From positions 1 to 14,469 of the forward strand of contig CAJNDS010001545.1 of NCBI GenBank assembly GCA_905221605.1: DNA of 14,469 nucleotides, in the 5' to 3' direction. Source of the stretch: Symbiodinium natans (taxonomy: Eukaryota > Sar > Dinophyceae > Suessiales > Symbiodiniaceae). The notes under the pieces are model-generated. The model was not told the DNA's origin. It saw only the letters and a program-made list of their open reading frames with translations, and did no database searches. The position numbers and the translations under genes were made by a program. Position 1 is the stretch's first letter; every line of letters starts with the position of its first letter. This document shows positions 6,908 to 13,923 of the stretch, piece after piece.

Positions 6908-9298
6908 ATGCAAGCGGCAGGTGGGAATGTTGGCATCTCAGCCCATCCCACGCCGCCAGCAGAGCCACGAGGCAACCGCAGCAAGGGCCATGACCAAGGG
7001 TCGCAAGGAAGCTCGGGATTTAGGGGTTTCTATGGAGATCCAGGGTCTTCCGAATCCTCAAGCAGTAGCAATCGTACCCCCAAGGGAGGCGGTGGCCCGA
7101 GTTCCCGCGCCAAGAAATCGTCCAGCTCGTCATCCAACTCTTCATCCTCGGATTCGAGTAGCGATCCCTACAAAAAGGAGAAGGGCTTGATGCGAGTAAA
7201 GGGGTACGATAGCCTCAAAATCCCTGCCATACCCAAAAACGCCGCTGAAGCAAGAGGTTTCAGGAATACGGTGTACAGCGCAATAACTAAACTCGCCAAG
7301 GGGGACGAGTCGAAAATCCTCACTTGGATTAGCTTGACGCAAACCTCACAGGACATGAGCGATTTCGACCATTCAGGCAACTACCCTTTGCTGGATAGGC
7401 TTTTGGGTCACAAGCTGTTGGAGCTTGCACGTGGAACCAAGTTTAGCCTGGATTTTCAAGCCGTCCAAGAAGCATCCCAAAAGATAGGCAAACAGCCCAA
7501 GGGTAGATTGCTGCTTTGGTTTGTCTTCCAGAAGTACAAGATGGAGAAAGACCGGGGCACGGCACTCACGCAGCACCACCTGCTGAGCCTCACGATGCAT
7601 GGGCATGACACTAAGTCGCTTGAGGACTTCCGCCAAAGGTTTAACTACATCTTTGAGGCGCTAGAGGTTGCAGAGAGGCCTACTGAAGCTAGCCTTCGCA
7701 GTCTTCTCTTTGAGCAATTGAAATGCCACCCAAAAATGACTTTGCACATCGATCGCTTCCGCAACGCAAGCTCTGGTTCCAGTAAGCGCTGTTGGAGGTG
7801 GTTATATGACAAGATGTGTGAAGTAATAGAAATTGCTCAGCCAGAAGAAAACGCCGAGGCAATTGACAAGGCCCTCAAGCCTAAATCCTCCCACGCAAGC
7901 CCCGCGCCGAAATCCAATCCTGCAAAAGGTGGGGACAAGGCTGAGAAGGACAAGGAGAGGAAGGAAAAGGAAGAGAAGGATCGCAAAGACAAAGAAAAGA
8001 AAGACAAAAAGAAGGAAAAGGAGAGAGCGAAGAAGGAGAAGAAGAAGGAGGAAGAACGCAGAAAAGAAGAGGCCGCCCCGTCAAGCGCTCCTAATGCCCC
8101 AGCCAAAGGGAAAGGCAAAGGAAGGGACAAGTCCCCAAAGAAAGAGCAACTGACGGAGGAGCAAAAAGCCAAATTTCCATGCATGTTCTTCGCCTATGAT
8201 GCCTGCACTGCCGGAGATTCCTGTAGTTTCTTGCATGACAGGAACAACTTGTACAAGGGACCAAAACCACGCAAGCTCAAATCCACATCTGCTGGCGCTG
8301 CATCCGTCATGGCGGGAGCGGCAATAGCATCCGTCATCCCAACCTCCGAAGCTGCTCCTTCTGGAAACGGGACTGGTTGTGGCCTCGCTGCCCTCCAGAG
8401 CCCGAAAGAAGTGAGCCTGGGGAAGGGAAGAGCAGCGCGAAAGCGTTTGGGGAGAGTAAGCCGTAGTCTACAAAAGAGCGTAGCCTTTCGAGGTGGCGTG
8501 CTTCAGAGGGCTTTTATCACAATTATGACGGCCATGGCGTGTTTGGACCCAATGTCCTCAATCAATGCTGTTCCGACTTTGCTGGGTCTAGGAAATGAAA
8601 CTTCAGCAGATGTTGAGTTCCTTGTTGACAGCGGTGCCGGAAGAAACCTGGTGTCAAAAAGGGTGCTTCCGGACTGTATGCATGCGCACTTTGGTGAAGC
8701 TCCGGAGAAGCTGACGTTTGAAACAGGCGGAGGCCCTCGTTCAGGCACCAAAGCCGTTCGTTTGCAGAGTGAGTCTTTGGGGAATAACGTTTTCTATGAG
8801 CTGCCCAAATGCCCTCCAGCAGTGTCATTGGGAATCCAGGTCAACGAACACAAGAAACCTTTTGTCTGGATGCCTGATGAGTTGCCGTACTTTGTGAAAC
8901 CTGAAAGGGCCGGCGACTTTACCATTCACTGCCCTGAGTCGGCTAAGATCAGAGTAGATCGGGTTGAAGAGAACGTTCCCATCATGAAGCAAAGAATCAC
9001 CTGCAGTGGCCTCCCAGCTCCCGTGCCAAGCAGCTCTTCAAAGGAGCCGCCGCCGCCAGAGCCTCCAGAGCATCTGCGTAGGAGGCACTTTGTCAAGTCA
9101 CGTCCTTCAGCTGCTGATCCTAAGGACCCGGAAGGTCCGAAGGAGCCTCCTGCGCCAATGGGTTTGAGGCTCAAGCCGGATCCTAAACTGCCCAAGTTTG
9201 GTAAGGATGATGAGCTTTCCCATTGTGTAGAGCCTGTTCCTGCAGAGTCGGATGCACCTTTAGATAGCGATGATGACCAACTTGGACTCCTGATCTAA
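6908..9298 (+). CDS. Copia gag with CCCH finger, plus aspartic protease
   Basis: This frame of 796 codons is intact. Residues 1-45 are Gly/Pro-rich; 47-86 are Ser-rich; about 100-330 form a helical gag (capsid-like) region with the DFRQRFNYIFEALE block typical of retrotransposon gag; 344-390 are almost pure Lys/Glu/Arg (likely a charged helix that binds nucleic acid); 425-443 hold a finger C425-x7-C433-x5-C439-x3-H443. The protease has the LVDSGAGRNLV motif with catalytic D574, which acts as a dimer to cleave the polyprotein. A Pro-rich linker (about 680-796) leads to the stop TAA 9296-9298. The frame overlaps the integrase frame by about 20 bases. ATG 6908 is the first in-frame ATG, although the frame is open upstream. 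The finger type (CCCH rather than the usual C-x2-C-x4-H-x4-C) is unusual for copia gag. Confidence 0.85.
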   Translation: MQAAGGNVGISAHPTPPAEPRGNRSKGHDQGSQGSSGFRGFYGDPGSSESSSSSNRTPKGGGGPSSRAKKSSSSSSNSSSSDSSSDPYKKEKGLMRVKGYDSLKIPAIPKNAAEARGFRNTVYSAITKLAKGDESKILTWISLTQTSQDMSDFDHSGNYPLLDRLLGHKLLELARGTKFSLDFQAVQEASQKIGKQPKGRLLLWFVFQKYKMEKDRGTALTQHHLLSLTMHGHDTKSLEDFRQRFNYIFEALEVAERPTEASLRSLLFEQLKCHPKMTLHIDRFRNASSGSSKRCWRWLYDKMCEVIEIAQPEENAEAIDKALKPKSSHASPAPKSNPAKGGDKAEKDKERKEKEEKDRKDKEKKDKKKEKERAKKEKKKEEERRKEEAAPSSAPNAPAKGKGKGRDKSPKKEQLTEEQKAKFPCMFFAYDACTAGDSCSFLHDRNNLYKGPKPRKLKSTSAGAASVMAGAAIASVIPTSEAAPSGNGTGCGLAALQSPKEVSLGKGRAARKRLGRVSRSLQKSVAFRGGVLQRAFITIMTAMACLDPMSSINAVPTLLGLGNETSADVEFLVDSGAGRNLVSKRVLPDCMHAHFGEAPEKLTFETGGGPRSGTKAVRLQSESLGNNVFYELPKCPPAVSLGIQVNEHKKPFVWMPDELPYFVKPERAGDFTIHCPESAKIRVDRVEENVPIMKQRITCSGLPAPVPSSSSKEPPPPEPPEHLRRRHFVKSRPSAADPKDPEGPKEPPAPMGLRLKPDPKLPKFGKDDELSHCVEPVPAESDAPLDSDDDQLGLLI

Positions 9299-10926
9299 GG
9301 GAAAGGCTGCTGGCAGAGGCCCAAAGCCTGAATCATCAGCTAACTCACTTTTCCAAAAACAGATACTGCGAAATTTGTAAACGGGGAAAGATGACGGGCC
9401 GGGTGCATCGATCAAGGGACAAGAAGAGCGACGTTGAGGAAGCACCGCCTTTACACTTTGGGCACAGACTACGCGCTGACCATATCGTTCTTGGGTCAGA
9501 CCTAACGAAAGGATCTGAAGGAGAGCAGGCTTGTCTCATCACGTACGATGAATACAGTGGTTGCATTGGCGCGTTCCCGCAAACAAACCGCACAACTGAG
9601 AACAATGTTGCCGCGCTTCAGAAGTTCGGGGGCACGCGTGCTCATGGCAAAGCGTTATGCTCAGTGAAGTCTGACTGCGCTTCTGAGGTAACAGAGGCAG
9701 TAAAACAGTTGGGCTGGCTCCCAGAGCCTGGGATACCGAACGACCCTTTCCACAACGCGCAACTGGAAAGGCTGATTCGCACCATAAAGGAAGGGACCCG
9801 AGCAACGCATCTGAAAGCAGGGTTCCCGCATTCTCTTTGGCCTCATTCGATAGAATATTTTTGCGTAGCAAAGTCTATCACGACACCTGTTCCTGTTCAC
9901 CCTAACGATGCCCCAAGAGTCATCGCCTACAAAGAGGGGAAAACGTGCTTTGAAGCAGCCAATGGAGGTCAGCCATTCGAAGGCCACCACGTACCGCTTG
10001 GCGCGCTCGTGTACTACAAGCCCCCAAACCACAAAGAATTGCCTGCATTCAGTGCAAGAACCTTTCCAGGAATCTTCTGTGGATGGCGATTAGACTCAGG
10101 GTACAAGTTTAGAGGGGTTCATCTGGTGCTAGACTATGAGGCCTTGAGAACAGACCAGAAAGGTTGCGGGAGGCCTATCCAAGTGCACTCCACTGAGCTT
10201 GCTGTTCCCGACACCTTCGTGTTTCCGTTATACAAGGCCAATGTTGAGCGCCTGTCCTTGTTTCGTCCAAAAGCTGAGCCTCCCGCGATTGAATCAAGGG
10301 ATGCACTTCCTTTTGAGAAGGGTGCGCCAGACCCTAAACCTCGTCATAGAAAAACCTACGTGACGCTCGAGCGAGCTCTAAGGTTTGGATACACAATTGG
10401 TTGTAGGGGTTGCGACAACATTGCCGAAGGCATCAAGCACACGGATGCCTGCCATGAACGTTTCCGCGTGCTCCTTGAGAATGAGGCCCTAGCCAAGAAA
10501 GCACGAGCTGAGGAGAAGGCCAAAGCCACAGCTCCAAGGACTCCGTCTTTCGAAGCTTCAGCGCCTCCCCCTGCAGTTGAACCCGGTGAACCTGTTAGAG
10601 TTCCAGGTGCTTCAAACGCTGTGTCCCACAAGGCTCCAAACCGCCCGGGGAAATCAGCAGCAGCGTCAGCGCTGGAAGAACATGAACTTGACTATTGGGT
10701 TTTTGATAAGGATAAAGTTGCGTGGAAACGCCTAAACCAATGGCCCGCACCATTCTCCACAGCTTGTATCCACGAGTATCTGCAGAATGCACTGCAATGC
10801 CCGTCATACCGTTCGTTCAGCATTCTCACAATCCGCGAAGCAAAAAGGACTCCGTTTATGCTGGAATCCATCACCTCATCGACCGCAAAGACTGGCATAA
10901 GCATATTGGTGCTCAAGAGTGCATAG
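9277..10926 (+). CDS. Copia integrase with extra C-C-H-C knuckle, in a shifted frame
   Basis: The frame opens after TGA 9274-9276; the first ATG is at 9391, but the zinc-binding part begins before it (HQLTHFSKNRYCEIC, 9334-9378: H-x3-H-x6-C-x2-C). Counting from ATG 9391, the catalytic core has D30 (ADHIVLG), D95 (VKSDCASE) and E126 (NAQLERLIR), giving DDE with 30 residues between the last two. PGIFCGWRLDSGYKFRG (about 228-246) is the C-terminal block seen in copia integrases. A further knuckle C338-x2-C341-x8-H350-x3-C354 (GCRGC...HTDAC) lies between integrase and RT. Integrase inserts the cDNA into the genome. It must be reached from gag-protease by a frame change at 9277-9298. From about 10750 the frame turns into non-homologous sequence, because the RT is in another frame. 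Confidence 0.8.
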   Translation, partial: PTWTPDLRERLLAEAQSLNHQLTHFSKNRYCEICKRGKMTGRVHRSRDKKSDVEEAPPLHFGHRLRADHIVLGSDLTKGSEGEQACLITYDEYSGCIGAFPQTNRTTENNVAALQKFGGTRAHGKALCSVKSDCASEVTEAVKQLGWLPEPGIPNDPFHNAQLERLIRTIKEGTRATHLKAGFPHSLWPHSIEYFCVAKSITTPVPVHPNDAPRVIAYKEGKTCFEAANGGQPFEGHHVPLGALVYYKPPNHKELPAFSARTFPGIFCGWRLDSGYKFRGVHLVLDYEALRTDQKGCGRPIQVHSTELAVPDTFVFPLYKANVERLSLFRPKAEPPAIESRDALPFEKGAPDPKPRHRKTYVTLERALRFGYTIGCRGCDNIAEGIKHTDACHERFRVLLENEALAKKARAEEKAKATAPRTPSFEASAPPPAVEPGEPVRVPGASNAVSHKAPNRPGKSAAASALEEHELDYWVFDKDKVAWKRLNQWPAPFSTACIHEYLQNALQCPSYRSFSILTIREAKRTPFMLESITSSTAKTGISILVLKSA

Positions 10927-12497
10927 ACGGCGAGGCTAAAGGTCTCATCGCGAACGGTACATGGGACTATTCTGAAGTAGTCTCCAGGAAAGACCTCCTC
11001 GCGCGCAAAGAGCCTTTGAACATAGGCCGTCTCATGACCATCCTAAGCATCAAACATTTTGAGACGCCTGAGCTCAGAAAGCTAAAAGCCAGGATTGTCT
11101 TTCGAGGTGACGATATACGCGACGAGTCGAACAATTTGGCCATATTGCAAGAGTTGAAGGTCAACCCAACAGGTTTGATAGGGATCAACTTCAACTTAGC
11201 GTACGGAGCTCAAAAGGGTCACAAAACTACCCAAAGCGATGTTGTTAAGGCCTATACGCAATCCGACTTGAACACGAAAGTCCCCACCTACGTCGAGTTG
11301 CCGGTTGAACTGACGCCTCCGGAGTTTAGACACATTCACAGACCGTGCGTCCGCTTATGGAAAAGTCTTTACGGACACCCAGAAAGCGGTTTTCACTGGG
11401 ATGCCCGGTTCAAGCAGATCATGAAAGTCCTAGGTGGCCAGCATTCTGATTTGTTCCAGTCTTCGTACTTCTTCAAGGACAGCAAACTGCTGTTAACGTT
11501 GTATGTGGATGACATCGTGTTAAGCGGACCTGCACACGCACAGCCTGAGTTCTGGGAAAAGCTTCAGCGACATCTTGAAATTGAAGAGCCTTCGCCTGTT
11601 GATCGTATGCTTGGAAGAAAGCACATCTTCGAACATGGGGAGACCACAACCATGAGACATGATATGGCCGATTACTGTGCAAACGCTTGCAGTCTGTATG
11701 AAGAGCTGTCAGGGCGGGTTCTCAAAGCTGCCGCGACTCCTTTCGTGCCTGAGGGCAGCCTTCTCAGCACGGACTGGGAGGCGAAGGGGGCCCTTTCAGA
11801 AGGGGCAGCTCGCGTGCTTATGAAAACCTTGTGGCTTGCAAGACTTGCCAGACCCGACCTGATGAAGGGTATATCTGACCTCACCCGGAGGGTGACGAAA
11901 TGGTCAGTGGCAGACGATAAGAGGCTTTTTAGGCTGATGTCGTACCTGAAGGGTTCCCCAAACCTGTCAATAGTCCACAAGATGGGAGATAGTTTTGAGG
12001 ACCTTCACTTGAGCTTGTACACAGATGCTGATCATGCGTCAGATGTGGAGCACGCGCAAAGCACTTCAGGCATGCTGTTGTGCTTGGAAGGGGAAAACAC
12101 TTTCTGGCCTCTATGCTGGGGCAGTAAGAAACAAACTGCCACTTCTCGTTCAACGACAGAGGCTGAGATGGTCTCCTTAAGTTATGGTGTTTTCACTGAA
12201 GCGCTTCCGGCTCAGGAATTCGCCGAAACAATAACAGGTAAGGAGATTCCCCTGCTTTGCTTCCAAGACAATTCGGCCGTGATTCAAATCGTGCATGCTG
12301 GATACAGCCCGAAGTTGCGTCATGTTTCCAAAACGCATCGCATAAATCTTTCATCTCTGTATGAAGTTTTCGAAGACCCATATGCTCGACTGCAGTACAT
12401 CAACACCGAATTGCAACGTGCAGACGTTTTCACCAAAGCACTTGCGCCTGCCAAGTTCCCAGCTGCATTGAAACTTCTCCAAATGGAGAGCCTGTAG
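10722..12497 (+). CDS. Copia reverse transcriptase (RVT_2) and RNase H
   Basis: This frame of 591 codons overlaps the integrase frame for about 200 bases. The nominal ATG 10722 is not a natural start: the RT is part of the polyprotein and its frame becomes meaningful from about 10750. Blocks seen: KARIVFRGDDIRDESNN (about 123-139), motif A TQSDVVKAYTQSDL with D173, LYGHPESGFHW, and motif C LTLYVDDIVLSG with YVDD at 261-264. RNase H follows: TDADHASD (D435), SRSTTEAEM (E480/E482), QDNSAV (D516) and RADVFTKAL (D568). It copies the element RNA into DNA and degrades the RNA strand. The stop is TAG 12495-12497. All catalytic positions are intact, so this part shows no sign of decay apart from the upstream frame change. 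Confidence 0.9.
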   Translation: METPKPMARTILHSLYPRVSAECTAMPVIPFVQHSHNPRSKKDSVYAGIHHLIDRKDWHKHIGAQECIDGEAKGLIANGTWDYSEVVSRKDLLARKEPLNIGRLMTILSIKHFETPELRKLKARIVFRGDDIRDESNNLAILQELKVNPTGLIGINFNLAYGAQKGHKTTQSDVVKAYTQSDLNTKVPTYVELPVELTPPEFRHIHRPCVRLWKSLYGHPESGFHWDARFKQIMKVLGGQHSDLFQSSYFFKDSKLLLTLYVDDIVLSGPAHAQPEFWEKLQRHLEIEEPSPVDRMLGRKHIFEHGETTTMRHDMADYCANACSLYEELSGRVLKAAATPFVPEGSLLSTDWEAKGALSEGAARVLMKTLWLARLARPDLMKGISDLTRRVTKWSVADDKRLFRLMSYLKGSPNLSIVHKMGDSFEDLHLSLYTDADHASDVEHAQSTSGMLLCLEGENTFWPLCWGSKKQTATSRSTTEAEMVSLSYGVFTEALPAQEFAETITGKEIPLLCFQDNSAVIQIVHAGYSPKLRHVSKTHRINLSSLYEVFEDPYARLQYINTELQRADVFTKALAPAKFPAALKLLQMESL

Positions 12498-12592
12498 CAG
12501 AGCCGGATGTGAACTACGCACCCTGGACCTTTGAAGCCTTGCTGCTCTAGGTCTCGTGGCCATTTAGGGCCTGGGCTCCGAGTGCAAATCGT
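12498..12592. other. Short spacer after copia polyprotein
   Basis: Ninety-five bases lie between the TAG and the purine tract. A GCCTTGCTGC string occurs at about 12536-12545 and again at about 12674-12683. There is no ORF or motif of note. This is where the internal 3' untranslated region of the element would be. Confidence 0.4.
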
Positions 12593-12604
12593 GAGAAGGG
12601 GGAA
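12593..12604 (+). other. Possible polypurine tract
   Basis: GAGAAGGGGGAA is twelve purines in a row, about 95 bases after the RNase H stop. LTR retrotransposons use such a tract to prime plus-strand synthesis directly before the 3' LTR. Position and composition fit, but no LTR start (TG...) with a matching upstream copy could be identified, so this remains tentative. Confidence 0.4.
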
Positions 12605-12613
12605 TAGAAGAAT

Positions 12614-12807
12614 CTCGAGCCAAATTGCGTAGAATTGCGTAGCAGCCTTGCAGTAGTAAGTACCCTGTTGTGGCCTTGCTGCCCTCAGGGGAAACTAAAG
12701 GCCGTAGAGGATTCTCTAGAAGGTTCTCTCTTAGCACACTTCGCTTGTACAGTCATGTTAGGAGCAACTCTTAACAGTTTCACACCGAAACGAAACTTTG
12801 GCTCAAG
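12614..12807. repeat. Inverted pair of spliced-leader-like motifs
   Basis: TTTGGCTCAAG at 12797-12807 is an exact match to the last 11 bases of the dinoflagellate spliced leader (known to end in ATTTTGGCTCAAG). CTCGAGCCAAA at 12614-12624 is its reverse complement with one mismatch. The two therefore form an inverted pair 172 bases apart. The sequence before 12797 (CCGAAACGAAAC) only loosely resembles the leader's 5' half. Whether this reflects a reinserted trans-spliced cDNA, a terminal structure of the copia element, or chance cannot be decided by eye. Confidence 0.4.
12623..12642 (+). repeat. Perfect 10-bp tandem duplication
   Basis: AATTGCGTAG is present twice without spacer (12623-12632 and 12633-12642). 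It directly follows the spliced-leader-like inverted motif. This may be a short slippage duplication or the mark of an excision or insertion event. Confidence 0.8.
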
Positions 12808-12889
12808 ACGCCCATAGAAAAGGTTCCGCAATCTCGTGTATCACCTCCTTTGAGGGTTCATTCCTCTTTGGGCTTGCGCTGGTGGTATC
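12643..12889. other. Non-coding stretch downstream of copia element
   Basis: There is no convincing gene; a 60-codon plus-strand ORF (12635-12817) has no recognisable features and is probably spurious. The sequence is of mixed composition like the element before it, and the change to AT-rich DNA comes at about 12890. It could be a solo LTR or LTR remnant, but no second copy is in the window. Confidence 0.35.
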
Positions 12890-13420
12890 ACGATCTTTTA
12901 AAGAGATAAATAATATATCAAAAAAGTATTGGAAGAATAAATTTAAATTGAATTGAAATTAGATATTGAGGGATATCTTCGGATATATCCCATTAGAAAT
13001 CCCAAATATTTTTTTCTTTTCAAAAAATAATTTTCTTTTCTCTTAAGATTCAAATTCATTTAAAAAATAGAGAGGGATTTTCAGATAGCAAAATGAATGA
13101 TTAATTGCATAATCAATTATAAATTTATCCTCTCAGCCTAGCAGGTGATGAATATTCGGATTATTATTTTAAATCCAATAATATTTCGTAATCTTTCCGG
13201 GAGCTATCCTTCTGGGAATTATATTGGATTTTGAATCTATATAGGATTGAGATTTTTTTCTTTTTTTTTTGAGATTTCTTTCAGGAAATTATATTCATCA
13301 TCCCAAAAATCACAAATTTATTTCCTTTCTCAATTTGTAGTTTTTTTGGATGGGGGGAATATATGAGTGGACATCAAAATATCATATATGTAAAATATGA
13401 TGGAAGTGCGATATGAAGTT
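12890..13420. other. AT-rich intergenic tract
   Basis: There is an abrupt change to A+T-rich sequence with runs such as T7-C-T10 (13253-13270) flanked by GAGATTT on both sides, and many short ATAT or AAATT strings. No ORF of meaningful length and no RNA gene are seen. It holds at least one stable hairpin (12970-12991). CTTTCCGGGA at 13193-13202 recurs at 14452-14461 in the second AT-rich tract. Confidence 0.6.
12970..12991 (+). other. Short hairpin, 7-bp stem
   Basis: GGGATAT (12970-12976) pairs perfectly with ATATCCC (12985-12991) across an 8-base loop CTTCGGAT. The loop contains a UUCG-like core. It stands alone in the AT-rich tract with no following U-run and no adjacent gene, so it is not called a terminator. 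Confidence 0.6.
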
Positions 13421-13496
13421 CCGGTCTTGCTGGTTTATGTCTTTACCATAAGGCGACACCATACGTATCTGCAGGTTTCAAGCTCTTCCCTATGTA

Positions 13497-13769
13497 GGCG
13501 CTAGGATAGCGCCAGCGTGGCGCTAGGTGTTCCTTTCCAAAGGCTAATATTTTAGGGTGTAGCGTGTCGGATTTAGGGTTTGGAGCGATCCAGCTTCGGG
13601 AAGCTTAAGTAGTTTCGGTGGCCTGCGATTTAGGTAAGACTATGGAATATTGGGTTTCATATCCTGAACCCTCCACCCTTGGTTGCTCCTGATGCATACT
13701 GCCGGCGTGCCAAAATTCTAAAGTCATGCGGCGAAATATGCGCTAGGTTGGCGCGAACATCGCGCTAGC
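13497..13769. repeat. Two copies of a paired GCGCTAG palindromic repeat
   Basis: GCGCTAG occurs at 13498-13504 and 13520-13526, then again at 13740-13746 and 13762-13768; within each pair the offset is exactly 22 bases, and the two pairs are 242 bases apart. The first unit also folds: GGCGCTA-GGA-TAGCGCC (13497-13513) and TAGCGCCA-GCG-TGGCGCTA (13507-13525) are alternative perfect hairpins that share an arm. About 22 of 30 bases agree between the two units. The units look like diverged copies of a short palindromic repeat in a GC-richer island, upstream of a small ORF. Confidence 0.6.
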
Positions 13770-13848
13770 AAATATGAAGGGAAATTGTTTGCGGTGGCCA
13801 CTTGCCCATCCAAGACATAAAGCAATACTAAGACAGCTGATTTGAAAC

Positions 13849-13923
13849 ATGGCCAACCTGGAAGAGCAAAGCACTACTAGCTCGAGCTCAAGTAGCTCCA
13901 GTAGTTCCGAAGACGATGCCTGA
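13849..13923 (+). CDS. 24-codon ORF with ten-serine run and acidic tail
   Basis: ATG 13849 to TGA 13921 encodes a short peptide beginning MANLEEQSTT, followed by ten serines written with mixed codons, then EDDA. Mixed serine codons argue against a simple trinucleotide repeat and in favour of selection on the peptide, or descent from a Ser-rich gene. It may be the first exon of a larger gene, with splicing (dinoflagellates use GT, GC or GA donors) removing the stop, or a remnant of a Ser-rich gag like the one at residues 47-86 of the copia protein. Downstream sequence soon becomes AT-rich with no visible continuation. Confidence 0.25.
   Translation: MANLEEQSTTSSSSSSSSSSEDDA

Larger units (their letters stand above)
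6659..12612 (+). mobile_element. Ty1/copia-type LTR retrotransposon (internal region)
   Basis: The domain order gag - CCCH finger - aspartic protease - HHCC/DDE integrase - extra C-C-H-C knuckle - RVT_2 reverse transcriptase - RNase H is that of Ty1/copia (integrase before RT; Ty3/gypsy has the reverse). All catalytic residues are visible: protease D574, integrase D-D-E, RT YVDD, RNase H Asp/Glu set. The element is in three frames, changing at about 9277-9298 and about 10740-10900. A purine-rich tract follows the stop. No long terminal repeats could be matched by eye at either side, so boundaries are the first open gag codon and the end of the possible polypurine tract. Confidence 0.85.

Noticed and set aside
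7837-8184. Minus-strand ORF rich in Ser/Phe opposite the Lys-rich part of gag
   Set aside because: It is the antisense of AAG/GAG repeats, which cannot give stops in that frame; no independent support.
8503-8828. Minus-strand ORFs of 82-88 codons opposite the protease
   Set aside because: Antisense shadows of a domain with intact catalytic motif on the plus strand.
12635-12817. 60-codon plus-strand ORF after the copia element
   Set aside because: No recognisable sequence and no neighbour supporting it; length is expected by chance.
12970-12991. Hairpin as a transcription terminator
   Set aside because: No U-run follows, no gene ends nearby, and the organism appears eukaryotic.
13253-13270. 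T7-C-T10 tract as an A-tail of a minus-strand retrocopy
   Set aside because: No coding or recognisable element adjoins it, and the surrounding DNA is AT-rich throughout.
13551-13634. TTTAGGG motifs resembling plant-type telomere repeats
   Set aside because: Only two complete copies and one partial copy, spaced irregularly; not a tandem array.
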